Below are positions 26,504 to 35,349 of a stretch of 58,258 bases of DNA, in pieces. Within the stretch, counting starts at the first letter, position 1. Each line of letters starts with the position of its first letter. The DNA is from Mucilaginibacter pedocola (GTDB lineage: Bacteria; Bacteroidota; Bacteroidia; Sphingobacteriales; Sphingobacteriaceae). The notes beneath the pieces were generated by a model, which worked only from the letters and a program-made list of their open reading frames with translations, did no database searches and was not told where the DNA came from. The position numbers and the translations under genes are program-made. Location of the stretch: contig NZ_MBTF01000018.1 in the NCBI RefSeq assembly GCF_002013915.1, positions 1 to 58,258 of the forward strand, in the 5' to 3' direction.

Positions 26504-27628
26504 ATGGCCGGCATCTATCTCCACATCCCCTTCTGCAAACAAGCCTGCCATTATTGCGATTTTTATTTCAGCACTTCGCTGAAGTATAAAGACGAGATGC
26601 TGCAGGCGCTGTTAAAGGAAATTGCTTTACAGAAAGATTACCTGGCCGGCGAAACCATCGAAACCATTTACTTTGGCGGTGGTACACCATCGGTACTGGA
26701 GCCGCAGGAGATTAACCGCTTGATAGATGCTATTACGCAGGTGCACCCGGTAGCCACCGGTGCCGAAGTTACGTTGGAGGCCAATCCCGACGACCTGGGT
26801 GCTGATAAACTGAAAGGGTTGCGAAACACCCCGGTCAACCGTTTCAGCATAGGGCTGCAATCTTTTTTTGATGAGGACCTGCAATGGATGAACCGCGTAC
26901 ACCGCGGCGCCGAGGCCGAAGCATCGGTAATGCGCGCACAGGATGCGGGCTTCGAAAACATTACTGTTGATTTGATATATGGCTACCCCCTACTGAGCGA
27001 TACCAAGTGGAAACACAACCTCAACAAAGTTTTCGAACTGGATGTGCCGCATATATCAGCCTACAGCATGACGGTGGAACCCCAAACTGCCCTCGCCTCG
27101 TTCATCAGCAAAAAAAAGCAGCCACCCATGAACGAGCAGCAAAGCGCCGAACATTTTATGATGATGACGGATGCCATGCAGGCCAAAGGCTTCGAACAGT
27201 ACGAGATATCCAACTTCTGCAAGCCGGGGCATTACTCGCGGCACAACTCTAACTATTGGCGAGGCGTAAAATACCTTGGCCTTGGCCCATCGGCACATTC
27301 TTTCAATGGCGAAACACGGCAATGGAACGTAGCCAACAATGCCAAATACATGGCATCGGTGCTGGAGAAAAGCAGCGTCCCCGCGGAGATAGAAACCCTC
27401 ACCGAAGCAAACCGCCTCAACGAATACATCATGACATCGCTCCGCACCATGTGGGGCCTCGACCTTGATAAACTGGATGCCATTGCCAAAGGCGCTCCTG
27501 CCGAAGTACTAAAAGCAGCCCGCCCTTACCTGGAAGAAGGAAAGCTGGTACGAAACGATAATACCATTACTCTTACCCAACAAGGGAAGCTATATGCCGA
27601 TGCTGTTGCAGCAGAACTTTTCTTTTAA
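26504..27628 (+). CDS. hemW: Radical SAM haem chaperone HemW
   Basis: HemW binds haem and a [4Fe-4S] cluster and is thought to deliver haem to membrane enzymes; it was long annotated as oxygen-independent coproporphyrinogen oxidase. Seen: 374 residues opening MAGIYLHIPFCKQACHYCDF. The radical SAM cysteines are 11, 15 and 18 (CxxxCxxC), and the Cys after CDF that marks true HemN (CxxxCxxCxC) is missing. Also seen are FGGGTPSVL and the C-terminal HemN_C domain with NEYIMTSLRTMWGLDL. The missing fourth Cys favours HemW over HemN. Confidence 0.93.
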   Translation: MAGIYLHIPFCKQACHYCDFYFSTSLKYKDEMLQALLKEIALQKDYLAGETIETIYFGGGTPSVLEPQEINRLIDAITQVHPVATGAEVTLEANPDDLGADKLKGLRNTPVNRFSIGLQSFFDEDLQWMNRVHRGAEAEASVMRAQDAGFENITVDLIYGYPLLSDTKWKHNLNKVFELDVPHISAYSMTVEPQTALASFISKKKQPPMNEQQSAEHFMMMTDAMQAKGFEQYEISNFCKPGHYSRHNSNYWRGVKYLGLGPSAHSFNGETRQWNVANNAKYMASVLEKSSVPAEIETLTEANRLNEYIMTSLRTMWGLDLDKLDAIAKGAPAEVLKAARPYLEEGKLVRNDNTITLTQQGKLYADAVAAELFF

Positions 27629-27753
27629 ATTACAGCTAAAAACCTAATAGTTAGACGTAGCGTTTTGTGCTTGTTTTACGTATACATAACTATATGGCTA
27701 TCAAAACCATCGGCACACTTTTAGCGTTTATATAGTATAAGCCCCATCTACCT

Positions 27754-28302
27754 ATGAAAAACTTATTTACCGGGGTGTTTGCAATGGCTGTTATGGCCAT
27801 TCCACCCTCTGCCGTTGCGCAAACCCAAACTATGGGCGGCGCAACTATGTATACCACAAAAAACATTGTGGCCAATGCAGGCAAATCAAAAGAGCATACC
27901 ACGTTTGCCCATGCTATAAAAGCAGCGGGTCTGGGTTCTACGCTGCAATCGGCCGGCCCTTTCACCGTATTTGCCCCTACCGACGAAGCCTTTGATAAAC
28001 TCCCTGCCGGCACTATGGATATGCTGGTAAAACCCGAAAATAAAGCCCCCCTCACTAAACTACTAACCTACCATGTAGTTGGCGGTATTTTAACTGCCGA
28101 CGGCCTGCTCGCTAAAATAAAAGCCGGCAACGGCAAAGCCGAACTGGCAACCGTAAGCGGCGGCAACCTTATTGCCACAGCCGATGGGAAACGCATTTAC
28201 CTGCTGGATGAGCGGGGTAACAAAGCCCGCATTACCCTTGCGGATATTGCCCAAAGCAATGGGGTTATCCATGTGGTGGATATGGTGCTGGTGCCAAATT
28301 AG
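27754..28302 (+). CDS. Secreted fasciclin-domain protein
   Basis: Fasciclin (FAS1) domains mediate surface adhesion or matrix contacts. Seen: 182 residues, a signal peptide (MKNLFTGVFAMAVMAIPPSA, cleavage near VAQ) and one FAS1 domain. Its conserved blocks are GPFTVFAPTDEAFDKLPAGT, LLTYHVVGG and the closing NGVIHVVDMVLVP. Exported to the periplasm or outside. It stands alone; the stop is followed by the word GGTGAGTTGTGAGTAGAGAA, related to the atpF-atpH repeat. Confidence 0.92.
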   Translation: MKNLFTGVFAMAVMAIPPSAVAQTQTMGGATMYTTKNIVANAGKSKEHTTFAHAIKAAGLGSTLQSAGPFTVFAPTDEAFDKLPAGTMDMLVKPENKAPLTKLLTYHVVGGILTADGLLAKIKAGNGKAELATVSGGNLIATADGKRIYLLDERGNKARITLADIAQSNGVIHVVDMVLVPN

Positions 28303-28350
28303 ATTGCTGGTGAGTTGTGAGTAGAGAATAGTTTTCCTTTATTTCTCATT

Positions 28351-28533
28351 TAACCACAAAGGCCGCAAAGTTTTCGCAAAGTGGCGCAAAGGCTCATGTT
28401 GCGTTTTATTTTAAGCAAGCTAATGATAGCGGTCCAATCTTTAATGCTGTAACTTTTTTCTCATTAGTCAGTTTGCAAAGCTCTGTGCTCTTTGCGCTAA
28501 CCATCGCGCTAATACTTTGCGGCCTTTGCGGTA
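28351..28533. repeat. Palindromic element, CGCAAAG family, copy 1
   Basis: Left part TAACCACAAAGGCCGCAAAG with further GCAAAG words; right part with CTCTTTGCGCTAACC and TTTGCGGCCTTTGCGGT. These are inverted with respect to each other, around a core without an open frame. Copy 2 is at 39235-39397. It occupies most of the 330 bases between the fasciclin and cupin genes; the first 45 bases of that gap carry the GAGTAGAGAATAG word. Confidence 0.8.
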
Positions 28534-28606
28534 AAATAGCCACACACGCAACAGTCATGATAACTTCAAAAAAGCAAATGAACATTAACCGCCCGTGTAT
28601 TTAATT

Positions 28607-28614
28607 TAACTTTG
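28607..28614 (+). promoter_or_regulatory. Putative -7 box of the first cupin_8 gene
   Basis: TAACTTTG is a perfect TAnnTTTG, 19 bases before the ATG at 28633. It overlaps an in-frame TTG at 28612, which argues that the TTG is not the start codon. No clear -33 TTG is seen. Confidence 0.5.
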
Positions 28615-28632
28615 AAGTTATTTACCGGTAAC

Positions 28633-29511
28633 ATGAGCATTTCTCTCTCCCCTATAGATAGAGTTGAGCATATAAGCAAAGAGGACTTTATCAATAAATA
28701 CTTAAAGCCGCGCAAGCCGCTTGTCATCAGCAAGGCCACCGAAACCTGGCCCGCCCTGCAAAAGTGGACCTTCGAATACTTAAAAGAAACCGTTGGCGAT
28801 ATTGTTGTGCCCCTGTACGATAGCAGCAAAGCCGACCCGTCAAAACCCATCAATGCATCGGCTGCCGAAATGAAGTTTGGCGACTACATTGACCTGATAC
28901 AAACTCAGCCTACCGACCTGCGCATATTTCTATTCGACCCGATAAAGCATGCACCGAAACTGCTGGACGATTACCGCTCGCCCACTGATCTGATGGGTGG
29001 CTTTTTGGATAAATACCCCAACATGTTCTTCGGCGGCAAAGGCTCGGTTACTTTTTTACATTACGATATCGACCTGGCGCATATTTTCCATACGCATTTT
29101 AACGGGCGCAAGCACGTTATCCTGTTCGACCAGAAATGGAGCGAACGCCTCTACTGCATCCCCTTTGCAACCTACGCTTTGGAGGATTACGATATTGAAA
29201 ACCCTGACTTTAAAAAATTCCCGGCTTTAGACGGCATAGAAGGGCAGGAAGCCATACTGGAACACGGCGACACGCTGTTTATGCCTACCGGTTACTGGCA
29301 TTGGATGAAGTACCTTGACGGCTCGTTCTCTATCTCGCTACGCGCCTGGGATAGCAGCTGGGCCATAAAAGCAAAAAGCCTTTACAACCTCACCATACAG
29401 CGCAAGTTTGATGACGTGATGAAAAAGAACTTTAAAGGGCGCTATATGGATTGGAAAGAGGGCCTTGCTATAAAACGCGCCAACAAAGCACTGGCCGCCG
29501 GCAAGCCATAG
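28633..29511 (+). CDS. JmjC/cupin_8-type Fe(II) oxygenase-like protein, paralog 1
   Basis: Cupin_8/JmjC proteins are 2-oxoglutarate-dependent oxygenases, often hydroxylating proteins. Seen: 292 residues from the ATG at 28633. The metal triad is HxD in FLHYDIDLAHIFHTHFNGRK and the distal His in PTGYWHWMKY. A Lys in GRKHVILF is well placed for 2-oxoglutarate. The N-terminus has YLKPRKPLVISKA, typical of the family. It is followed by a close paralog sharing block after block, so a tandem duplication is clear. Substrate unknown; cytosolic. Confidence 0.85.
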   Translation: MSISLSPIDRVEHISKEDFINKYLKPRKPLVISKATETWPALQKWTFEYLKETVGDIVVPLYDSSKADPSKPINASAAEMKFGDYIDLIQTQPTDLRIFLFDPIKHAPKLLDDYRSPTDLMGGFLDKYPNMFFGGKGSVTFLHYDIDLAHIFHTHFNGRKHVILFDQKWSERLYCIPFATYALEDYDIENPDFKKFPALDGIEGQEAILEHGDTLFMPTGYWHWMKYLDGSFSISLRAWDSSWAIKAKSLYNLTIQRKFDDVMKKNFKGRYMDWKEGLAIKRANKALAAGKP

Positions 29512-29636
29512 TAGCTTAATCTATTTTTAACACAGGCGTAACGCGTTTTGCGGTTTTTATTGTGTTATTTTGTTACCTTTCGGGCAATAGCTGCGTCTTA
29601 TTAACAGTTATTTAAACTATCCGATACTTTACCTCT

Positions 29637-30518
29637 ATGAGCTTTAAACTTGGCCCGATTGATACTGTTGATACCATTTCTCCCGAAGATTTCCGCGAGA
29701 ATTACTTAAAGCCGCGCCGCCCATTAGTGATAAAGGGGCTAACCAGCAATTGGCCTGCCCGCGAAAAATGGACTCCCGAATACCTGAAAGAGGTAGTTGG
29801 TAAAAAAGTAGTACCACTGTATGATAACTCAAAGGCCGACCCATCAAAACCGATAAACTCATCAGCTAAGGAAATGCCCTTTGATGAGTATATCGACCTG
29901 ATACGCAGCCAACCTACCGAACTACGCATATTCTTCTTCAACATATTTAAACAAGCACCCCAGCTTTTAGATGACATTGTATTACCTAAAGACCTGATGG
30001 GTGGCTTCCTTGAGAGCATGCCGGCCATGTTTTTCGGTGGCAGCAATTCGGTTACGTTTTTGCATTACGACATCGACCTGCCGCACATCTTCCACACGCA
30101 TTTTGGTGGTCGCAAGCACGTTATATTATTCGAAAACAAGTGGAAACGCCGCCTCTACTGTATCCCGAATGCTACCTACGCATTGGAGGATTATGATGTA
30201 CTAAACCCGGATATTAAAAAATTCCCCGCATTGGATGGCGTAGAAGGTACCGAGGTTTTCCTTGAACACGGCGACACACTATTTATGCCTACCGGCTACT
30301 GGCACTGGATGAAGTATGTAGATGGCTCGTACTCACTTAGCCTGCGTGCCTGGGATACCAGCATTACCCGCAAAGCCGCCAGCGTATACAACCTTGCCGT
30401 AAAAGGCGGCGTAGACAGCCTGTTGAAAATGGCATTTAAAGGCAAATATGCCAAATACCGTGAAGAATTGGCCATTAAATGGGCGGAGAAAGAACTGGCA
30501 GAGGGGAAGCCGTTCTAA
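29637..30518 (+). CDS. JmjC/cupin_8-type Fe(II) oxygenase-like protein, paralog 2
   Basis: Seen: 293 residues parallel to the preceding gene throughout (YLKPRRPLVIKGL, VPLYDNSKADPSKPINSSA, LMGGFLESMPAMFFGG). The same HxD...H metal residues lie in FLHYDIDLPHIFHTHFGGRK and PTGYWHWMKY. The two differ mainly in surface stretches and the C-terminus. The catalytic residues are intact in both, so both are probably active and may have split substrates. The 125-base gap between them leaves room for separate promoters. Confidence 0.85.
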   Translation: MSFKLGPIDTVDTISPEDFRENYLKPRRPLVIKGLTSNWPAREKWTPEYLKEVVGKKVVPLYDNSKADPSKPINSSAKEMPFDEYIDLIRSQPTELRIFFFNIFKQAPQLLDDIVLPKDLMGGFLESMPAMFFGGSNSVTFLHYDIDLPHIFHTHFGGRKHVILFENKWKRRLYCIPNATYALEDYDVLNPDIKKFPALDGVEGTEVFLEHGDTLFMPTGYWHWMKYVDGSYSLSLRAWDTSITRKAASVYNLAVKGGVDSLLKMAFKGKYAKYREELAIKWAEKELAEGKPF

Positions 30519-30594
30519 GTAACGGCATCCTTCAAAATAGATTAATATACATAATAGCACTCAGGCAGTTTCATACTAAAAACCCGCCTGAGTA

Positions 30595-31743
30595 CTATTC
30601 ATCATATTCAAACATTTCTTCGTTTTTCGCTCTGATTTTTTCAATTTGTTTTTCAAATTCAACATGTGGATCAATTGTAAAATCTGTCAATTCCAACGGC
30701 ATGTTGTGAATCATTCTAAATTCGGCAAAAAAAGAATTTTCTTCGTCCTCCCATCTGTTACCATAACCACTTAAATAGTTAAAATATAGCATTAACTGTT
30801 CAAAGCTACTCAATTGCGCCCTTACGATTCTTAAATATTCTCTCTTTTGATATCCTTTTAGTACGTTGTTAGGCTGACCGACAACATATTTAACCATGTA
30901 AAATAAATGCCGATAGTATTGCCCCAATTTAGTTGAATGACCTGAAAATGGTTTGTATTTAATTAGAATCCCTACTTTTCTTTCGGTGCCAGGTAACTGA
31001 TAGCTGTTACTCTGTCCACGCGACTGCACATGTTGTTGGCGGGCGATGTCGAGAGCATTTTTACATCTAAGAACATAAGCGGAATCTAGAGGTAAGGTTT
31101 TATCAATATTCTTCACGACAGGATTACCTACTCCATTAAAGAACAAGATATAGCTCAATTTAATCAAATAGCGAGGTTTATCTTTGATAATGTCTAAATG
31201 GAGTTCGTGCTCACATATTTCATAAAATGCTTTTAACTCATAAAAATTTGTTACAAACACTTTTCGTCCAGTTATAATCTTAGTGACATACTCCTCTGTT
31301 CTTTCTAAAATCTCCTCTCCTGAATTTCTTGAAAATGTTTTTTTAGAAGTTATAGATATGTCGTATCCATCTATAGACATTTCACTAACCGTTTCTTTGT
31401 AAAGCCGGAGTAATTCGAAAAATTTGTTTTCAAATCGTTCAACCTTTAGATCTTTCTTTTGCTGCAAATTCGCTTGGTACTGTATCCAGAAAGCGAAAAA
31501 AGTTAGAATAGCCGCAATGAACGCGATAATAGGCCCTAATGTCCCTCCATAGGTGTCACCAATAGTTCCAGAAACTGTTTCAAAGCCTTGAGATTTTCCC
31601 ATCCGCACAATATACGCGGGCCAATTATCAAGCAAATAGTTTCCAATATATGTTACAAGAATTATAAATAATATAATGAAGATTACCTCAAGCCATCTTG
31701 GCACTATTCGAGTTTCCTCAAAAGCAGATTTGCTTTTTCCCAC
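30595..31743 (-). CDS. Putative phage abortive-infection membrane protein (PutAbiC family)
   Basis: Probably a membrane-linked phage-defence protein. Seen: 382 residues with two N-terminal membrane helices (about 17-37 and 70-92), then a charged helix (LQQKKDLKVERFENKFFELL) and the family's hallmark block GHSTKLGQYYRHLFYMVKYV. A second conserved area is REYLRIVRAQLSSFEQLMLY. The start is GTG at 31743; no ATG lies near. Base use is unlike the neighbours: bases 31201-31260 are 17/60 G+C, against 30/60 for 33301-33360, which suggests recent transfer. No integrase, tRNA or direct repeats flank it, so it is a lone insertion. The defence role is inferred from the family. Confidence 0.75.
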   Translation of the reverse strand: MGKSKSAFEETRIVPRWLEVIFIILFIILVTYIGNYLLDNWPAYIVRMGKSQGFETVSGTIGDTYGGTLGPIIAFIAAILTFFAFWIQYQANLQQKKDLKVERFENKFFELLRLYKETVSEMSIDGYDISITSKKTFSRNSGEEILERTEEYVTKIITGRKVFVTNFYELKAFYEICEHELHLDIIKDKPRYLIKLSYILFFNGVGNPVVKNIDKTLPLDSAYVLRCKNALDIARQQHVQSRGQSNSYQLPGTERKVGILIKYKPFSGHSTKLGQYYRHLFYMVKYVVGQPNNVLKGYQKREYLRIVRAQLSSFEQLMLYFNYLSGYGNRWEDEENSFFAEFRMIHNMPLELTDFTIDPHVEFEKQIEKIRAKNEEMFEYDE

Positions 31744-31859
31744 AAAAAATAATAAAAAAAATTTAAAATCTTGTTACTGCCTCTTAAAACAAAAAGCACA
31801 CAAACGCCCATCAGTCTAAACAAGGCAAATACCCCTCGGTTAAACAGATAGCGCATTGC

Positions 31860-32915
31860 TTACCAGCTTGATGTAGCACCGCCACTTGAAGAGCTGCTAC
31901 CGGACGACGAGCCACCACCCGAAGAACCTCCCCTATCAGAAAAACCACTGCTATCTGAAGACGAGGAACGGCTGCTGCTTGATGAGGATGACGACGACCT
32001 CCTGCTTGATGAGCTGCCACTATCCGAAAAACCACTGTCACCACTATCGCCGCTGCCCCAGTTGCCCCAATTGCTTGGGTTATTATCTGCCGACACACGA
32101 TTTTGGGGTTCACTTGTAGAAGAATAATCTCCCGAGCTATAACCATTATAGCGGTTGCTGCCCCAGAAACCGTAAGGCCTGCGGTACCATCTACCCCCGC
32201 CGTTGTTATTGTTATAATTATTTATAACAGTGCCGCCACCATAGCCGTAACCACCACCGTAGTTACCTCCCTGGCGGTAATAGCCATCCATACGGTTGCG
32301 GCCCCTGTTAACAAAGTATTTTATAATTCCGTAAATGGTCAGTAAAACGCCAAAGCCCATAATAATAAAGCCAATTTTATTAGGCTCGTTCTCTCGCGCC
32401 GCGGCAGTTTGTGCTACCACAGGTTTGGCAACCGGAGCAGGCGTAGCTATTGGCCCTATCAGTTCGGTGTGTATGCTGTTCACCAAAATGGTTAGTCCGC
32501 CATTGTAATCCTCGTTACGGTACGAAGGTTTCATTTCGGCCAGTATCTCCTCGCATTTTTGGTCGGTTAATGAGGCTTGCAGGTTTTCAGCAATGGCCAG
32601 TCGCTGCAGGTGGTCATCAATTGCGGCCACGTAAACCACGCCGCGTTTTTTGGTGCCGACATGCCATTTGCGGCCAATGCGGGTAGCAAACCGTTCAATG
32701 GTAAACTCCGATGGAACTTTTTTAACCAATACTATAGCTACCTGTACGCCGGCTTGCTTTTGTATCACGTACAACTTTTCGTTCAGCGCCTTTATATCAT
32801 CTGCGGTAAGCAAATTGGCGTAATCGTTCACAAAGGTATTTTTCTTTGGCTGGGGTATTTGCGCAGCGGCCAGGCCGGTAACAAAGAGCAAACAAACGAT
32901 GAGGAACCTTTTCAT
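31860..32915 (-). CDS. Exported TPM-domain protein with Ser/Gly-rich tail
   Basis: TPM domains occur in plant thylakoid phosphatase-like proteins (TLP18.3) and in bacterial YgcG-type envelope proteins. Seen: 351 residues, signal peptide (MKRFLIVCLLFVTGLAAAQ) and TPM domain (about 28-150, from VNDYANLLTADDIKALNEKL to YNGGLTILV). One membrane helix follows (about 184-201, IGFIIMGFGVLLTIYGI). Then comes a Gly/Tyr/Asn-rich and finally Ser-rich tail ending GGATSSW. This domain-helix-glycine-rich-tail plan is usual for YgcG-like proteins. The exact role is unknown. Confidence 0.82.
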   Translation of the reverse strand: MKRFLIVCLLFVTGLAAAQIPQPKKNTFVNDYANLLTADDIKALNEKLYVIQKQAGVQVAIVLVKKVPSEFTIERFATRIGRKWHVGTKKRGVVYVAAIDDHLQRLAIAENLQASLTDQKCEEILAEMKPSYRNEDYNGGLTILVNSIHTELIGPIATPAPVAKPVVAQTAAARENEPNKIGFIIMGFGVLLTIYGIIKYFVNRGRNRMDGYYRQGGNYGGGYGYGGGTVINNYNNNNGGGRWYRRPYGFWGSNRYNGYSSGDYSSTSEPQNRVSADNNPSNWGNWGSGDSGDSGFSDSGSSSSRRSSSSSSSSSRSSSSDSSGFSDRGGSSGGGSSSGSSSSSGGATSSW

Positions 32916-33080
32916 ATTCGGGTTTGGATAAGGCTTATTTTATTGAGGCTTAAATTACTGATTTTATTTATAGTTCAATATTTCTTTTTTTATAGCAGAT
33001 TTTTAAGTTTCAAACATAAATCATCCAAAAAACCTTTTAGCTTTAGGCCTTTATCTTACAGTTTCAGGACAACCAATTTT

Positions 33081-33956
33081 ATGAACAAACAGGTACTATG
33101 TTTCGGCGAGGTTTTATGGGATGCATTTGGCGATGGTAAAAAGGCAGGCGGTGCGCCCATGAATGTGGCCCGCCACCTGGTGCAACAAGGTAACGATGTA
33201 CTTTTTGCCAGCAGTGTAGGCATCGATCCATCGGGCGTTGAGCTTACCCATTTCCTTCGTGAAAACGGCCTGTATAGCGACCTGCTGCAGCGCGACGAGA
33301 ACCTGCCCACCTGCGAGGTAACCGTAGAACTTGACGAGCATAACACCGCTACCTATATTATCCCCCAACCTGTATCGTGGGATAACATTCAATACACCGA
33401 TGAACTACAGGCAGCCACCAAACAAATTGGCGCGGTAGTTTTCGGCAGCCTGGCCTGCCGAGAAGAAGCTACTTTTAACACCTTGCTGAATGTACTCGAT
33501 GATAGCGAAGCCCTAAAAGTATTCGACGTAAACCTGCGCCCGCCGCATTTCGACATAAGCACAATTGAAACCCTGGCTGCACGTGCCAATGTTATAAAAA
33601 TGAACGAGGAGGAAGCCGAAATGCTTATCCACGGTGGCAGCGGCGATCTTAAACAAATGATAACCGAGTTTCAGAAAAAATTCCACACCAAAATTATCTG
33701 CGTTACCCGCGGCGCCCATGGTGCTATCATTTGGAACGATTACGAGTTTTACGAACACCCGGGCTTTACCGTAGAGGTTGCCGATACCGTTGGCGCGGGA
33801 GATTCGTTCCTGGCTACCTTTATTACCGGTTTGTTGAACGATACACCTATGCAGCCTTTGTTGGAAAAAGCATGCGCGGTAGGCGCCTACGTGGCCAGCC
33901 AGCGCGGAGCCAACCCAGTTTATAAGGTGGAGGAAGTTGCAGAGAAGTTTTTGTAG
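33081..33956 (+). CDS. PfkB-family sugar kinase (fructokinase-like)
   Basis: Phosphorylates a sugar, most likely fructose, in the cytosol. Seen: 291 residues from the ATG at 33081. The N-terminal PfkB block is CFGEVLWDAFGDGKKAGGAP, followed by NVARHL. The C-terminal anion-hole/catalytic motif is DTVGAGDSF, with Asp as the base. An open frame extends far upstream, but the ATG at 33081 gives the exact family start and the upstream part lies opposite the TPM gene. The sugar is inferred from resemblance to fructokinases. Confidence 0.88.
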   Translation: MNKQVLCFGEVLWDAFGDGKKAGGAPMNVARHLVQQGNDVLFASSVGIDPSGVELTHFLRENGLYSDLLQRDENLPTCEVTVELDEHNTATYIIPQPVSWDNIQYTDELQAATKQIGAVVFGSLACREEATFNTLLNVLDDSEALKVFDVNLRPPHFDISTIETLAARANVIKMNEEEAEMLIHGGSGDLKQMITEFQKKFHTKIICVTRGAHGAIIWNDYEFYEHPGFTVEVADTVGAGDSFLATFITGLLNDTPMQPLLEKACAVGAYVASQRGANPVYKVEEVAEKFL

Positions 33957-33972
33957 GATGTTTTTTTACGTA

Positions 33973-34113
33973 GAGACGCAATACTTTGCGTCTCCCGCAT
34001 GCAAATCCGTTTTACCGTAGAGGCGCAATACTTTGCGCCTCCCCGTGCAAATCCGGCATGCATAGCCTCGGTTTAGCCGCTTGTCCTACTGGAGACGCAA
34101 AATACTGCGTCTG
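33973..34113. repeat. Three hairpin units with compensatory changes (GACGC...GCGTC family)
   Basis: Unit 1 (33973-33994) pairs GAGACGC with GCGTCTC around AATACTTT. Unit 2 (34020-34041) has GAGGCGC and GCGCCTC around the same centre, so both sides of one base pair changed together. Unit 3 (34092-34112) has GAGACGC and GCGTCT around AAAATACT. GCAAATCCG follows units 1 and 2. The array starts 16 bases after the PfkB stop and fills about half of the 292-base gap; nothing else is seen in it. Confidence 0.85.
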
Positions 34114-34248
34114 TACAAACAAATACGCATACGAGTAGCTCCCCTAACACCCCTTTGTCATTTCAGCCTAACAATTGGCTTTAATTGGGTTGCGCGCTAA
34201 ACTTTTGAATAAAATTATCCGTTACTTTAGGGTAAGAAAGGGTACAAC

Positions 34249-35349
34249 ATGCGTGGTTACGGATTTTCGAAGTTCACACCTAACCAGATCCCCAAAGGCG
34301 GGTTTGAAGAATTACTAAAACTTTTCCTGGAGTTGCTTAACTACACCGCAGGTGATGCTGGTGAAGCTTTGGCCTGGCTCAACGAGCTTGATAAGCAATA
34401 CAACCTCACCAATGACGATTACGGCATGGGCGATTTTATTGACGAGCTAAAGCAAAAAGGCTACCTGAACGAAGACGGACAAAGCGGCGAAGTAAGCATT
34501 ACAGCAAAAACAGAGCAAAGCATACGCCAGTCGGCACTGGAAGAGATATTTGGCAAGCTGAAAAAATCGGGCAAGGGCAACCACCGTTCGCCGCAAAGCG
34601 GGCAGGGCGATGAAAAGAACGCCGAGCGCCGCGAATTTGAGTTCGGCGACAGCCTGGATCAGATAGACATGACGCAATCTATCCAGAACGCACAAGTTAA
34701 CCATGGCATCGGCAACGATTTTATGATGACCGAGCGCGACCTGGAAGTAGAGGAAATGGATTACAAGACCCTCACCTCTACGGTGCTGATGATAGATATA
34801 TCACACTCGATGATCCTCTACGGCGAGGACCGCATCACCCCCGCCAAAAAAGTAGCCATGGCATTGGCCGAACTCATCCGCACCAAATACCCTAAGGATA
34901 CTTTGGATATTGTGGTTTTTGGCAACGATGCCTGGCCCATTACTTTGCAGGATTTGCCGTACTTGCAAGTAGGCCCTTACCATACCAACACTTACGCCGG
35001 ATTGGAGTTGGCAACAGATATGTTGCGCCGCCGCAAAACCAGCAACAAGCAAATTTTTATGATAACCGATGGCAAGCCTACCTGCTTGAAGGAAGGCACC
35101 AAGTATTATAAAAACAGTATAGGGCTTGACAGGAAGGTGGTGAACAAAACGCTGAACATGGCCGCGCAGTGTAAGAGGCTTAAAATACCTATCACCACGT
35201 TTATGATAGCTAAAGACCCTTACCTGCAGCAGTTCGTCCGTAAGTTTACCGAAACCAACGGCGGCAAAGCATTTTACAGCTCGTTAAACAACCTTGGCGA
35301 ATACATTTTTGAAGACTACGCCAGGAACAGAAGGAAGAACGTTAGGTAA
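34249..35349 (+). CDS. VWA-domain protein (MoxR-partner type)
   Basis: VWA proteins of this kind work with a MoxR/Mg-chelatase-like AAA+ ATPase as a metal-dependent adaptor. Seen: 366 residues, a helical N-terminal half, a charged linker (about 105-135), and a VWA domain from about 176. Its MIDAS motif is DISHS (183-187), with further metal-site residues in NTYAGLELATDML and MITDGKPT. It is cytosolic, with no membrane helix. It is followed by the AAA+ gene after 103 bases, and the order VWA then AAA+ is the reverse of the usual MoxR operon. Confidence 0.85.
   Translation: MRGYGFSKFTPNQIPKGGFEELLKLFLELLNYTAGDAGEALAWLNELDKQYNLTNDDYGMGDFIDELKQKGYLNEDGQSGEVSITAKTEQSIRQSALEEIFGKLKKSGKGNHRSPQSGQGDEKNAERREFEFGDSLDQIDMTQSIQNAQVNHGIGNDFMMTERDLEVEEMDYKTLTSTVLMIDISHSMILYGEDRITPAKKVAMALAELIRTKYPKDTLDIVVFGNDAWPITLQDLPYLQVGPYHTNTYAGLELATDMLRRRKTSNKQIFMITDGKPTCLKEGTKYYKNSIGLDRKVVNKTLNMAAQCKRLKIPITTFMIAKDPYLQQFVRKFTETNGGKAFYSSLNNLGEYIFEDYARNRRKNVR

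Noticed and set aside
26504..27628. Oxygen-independent coproporphyrinogen oxidase HemN
   Set aside because: The fourth Cys of the HemN motif is absent (CDF instead of CxC), which is typical of HemW.
30559..30593. Hairpin ACTCAGGC/GCCTGAGT as terminator of the abortive-infection gene
   Set aside because: The loop is long (about 19 bases), and no T run follows on either strand; too weak to call.
30519..31860. Prophage or integrative island around the abortive-infection gene
   Set aside because: No integrase, transposase, tRNA or flanking direct repeats are seen; only the single gene differs in composition.
32577..33080. Upstream extension of the PfkB reading frame
   Set aside because: The first 168 codons lie antisense to the TPM gene and in an AT-rich gap; the kinase family starts at the ATG at 33081.
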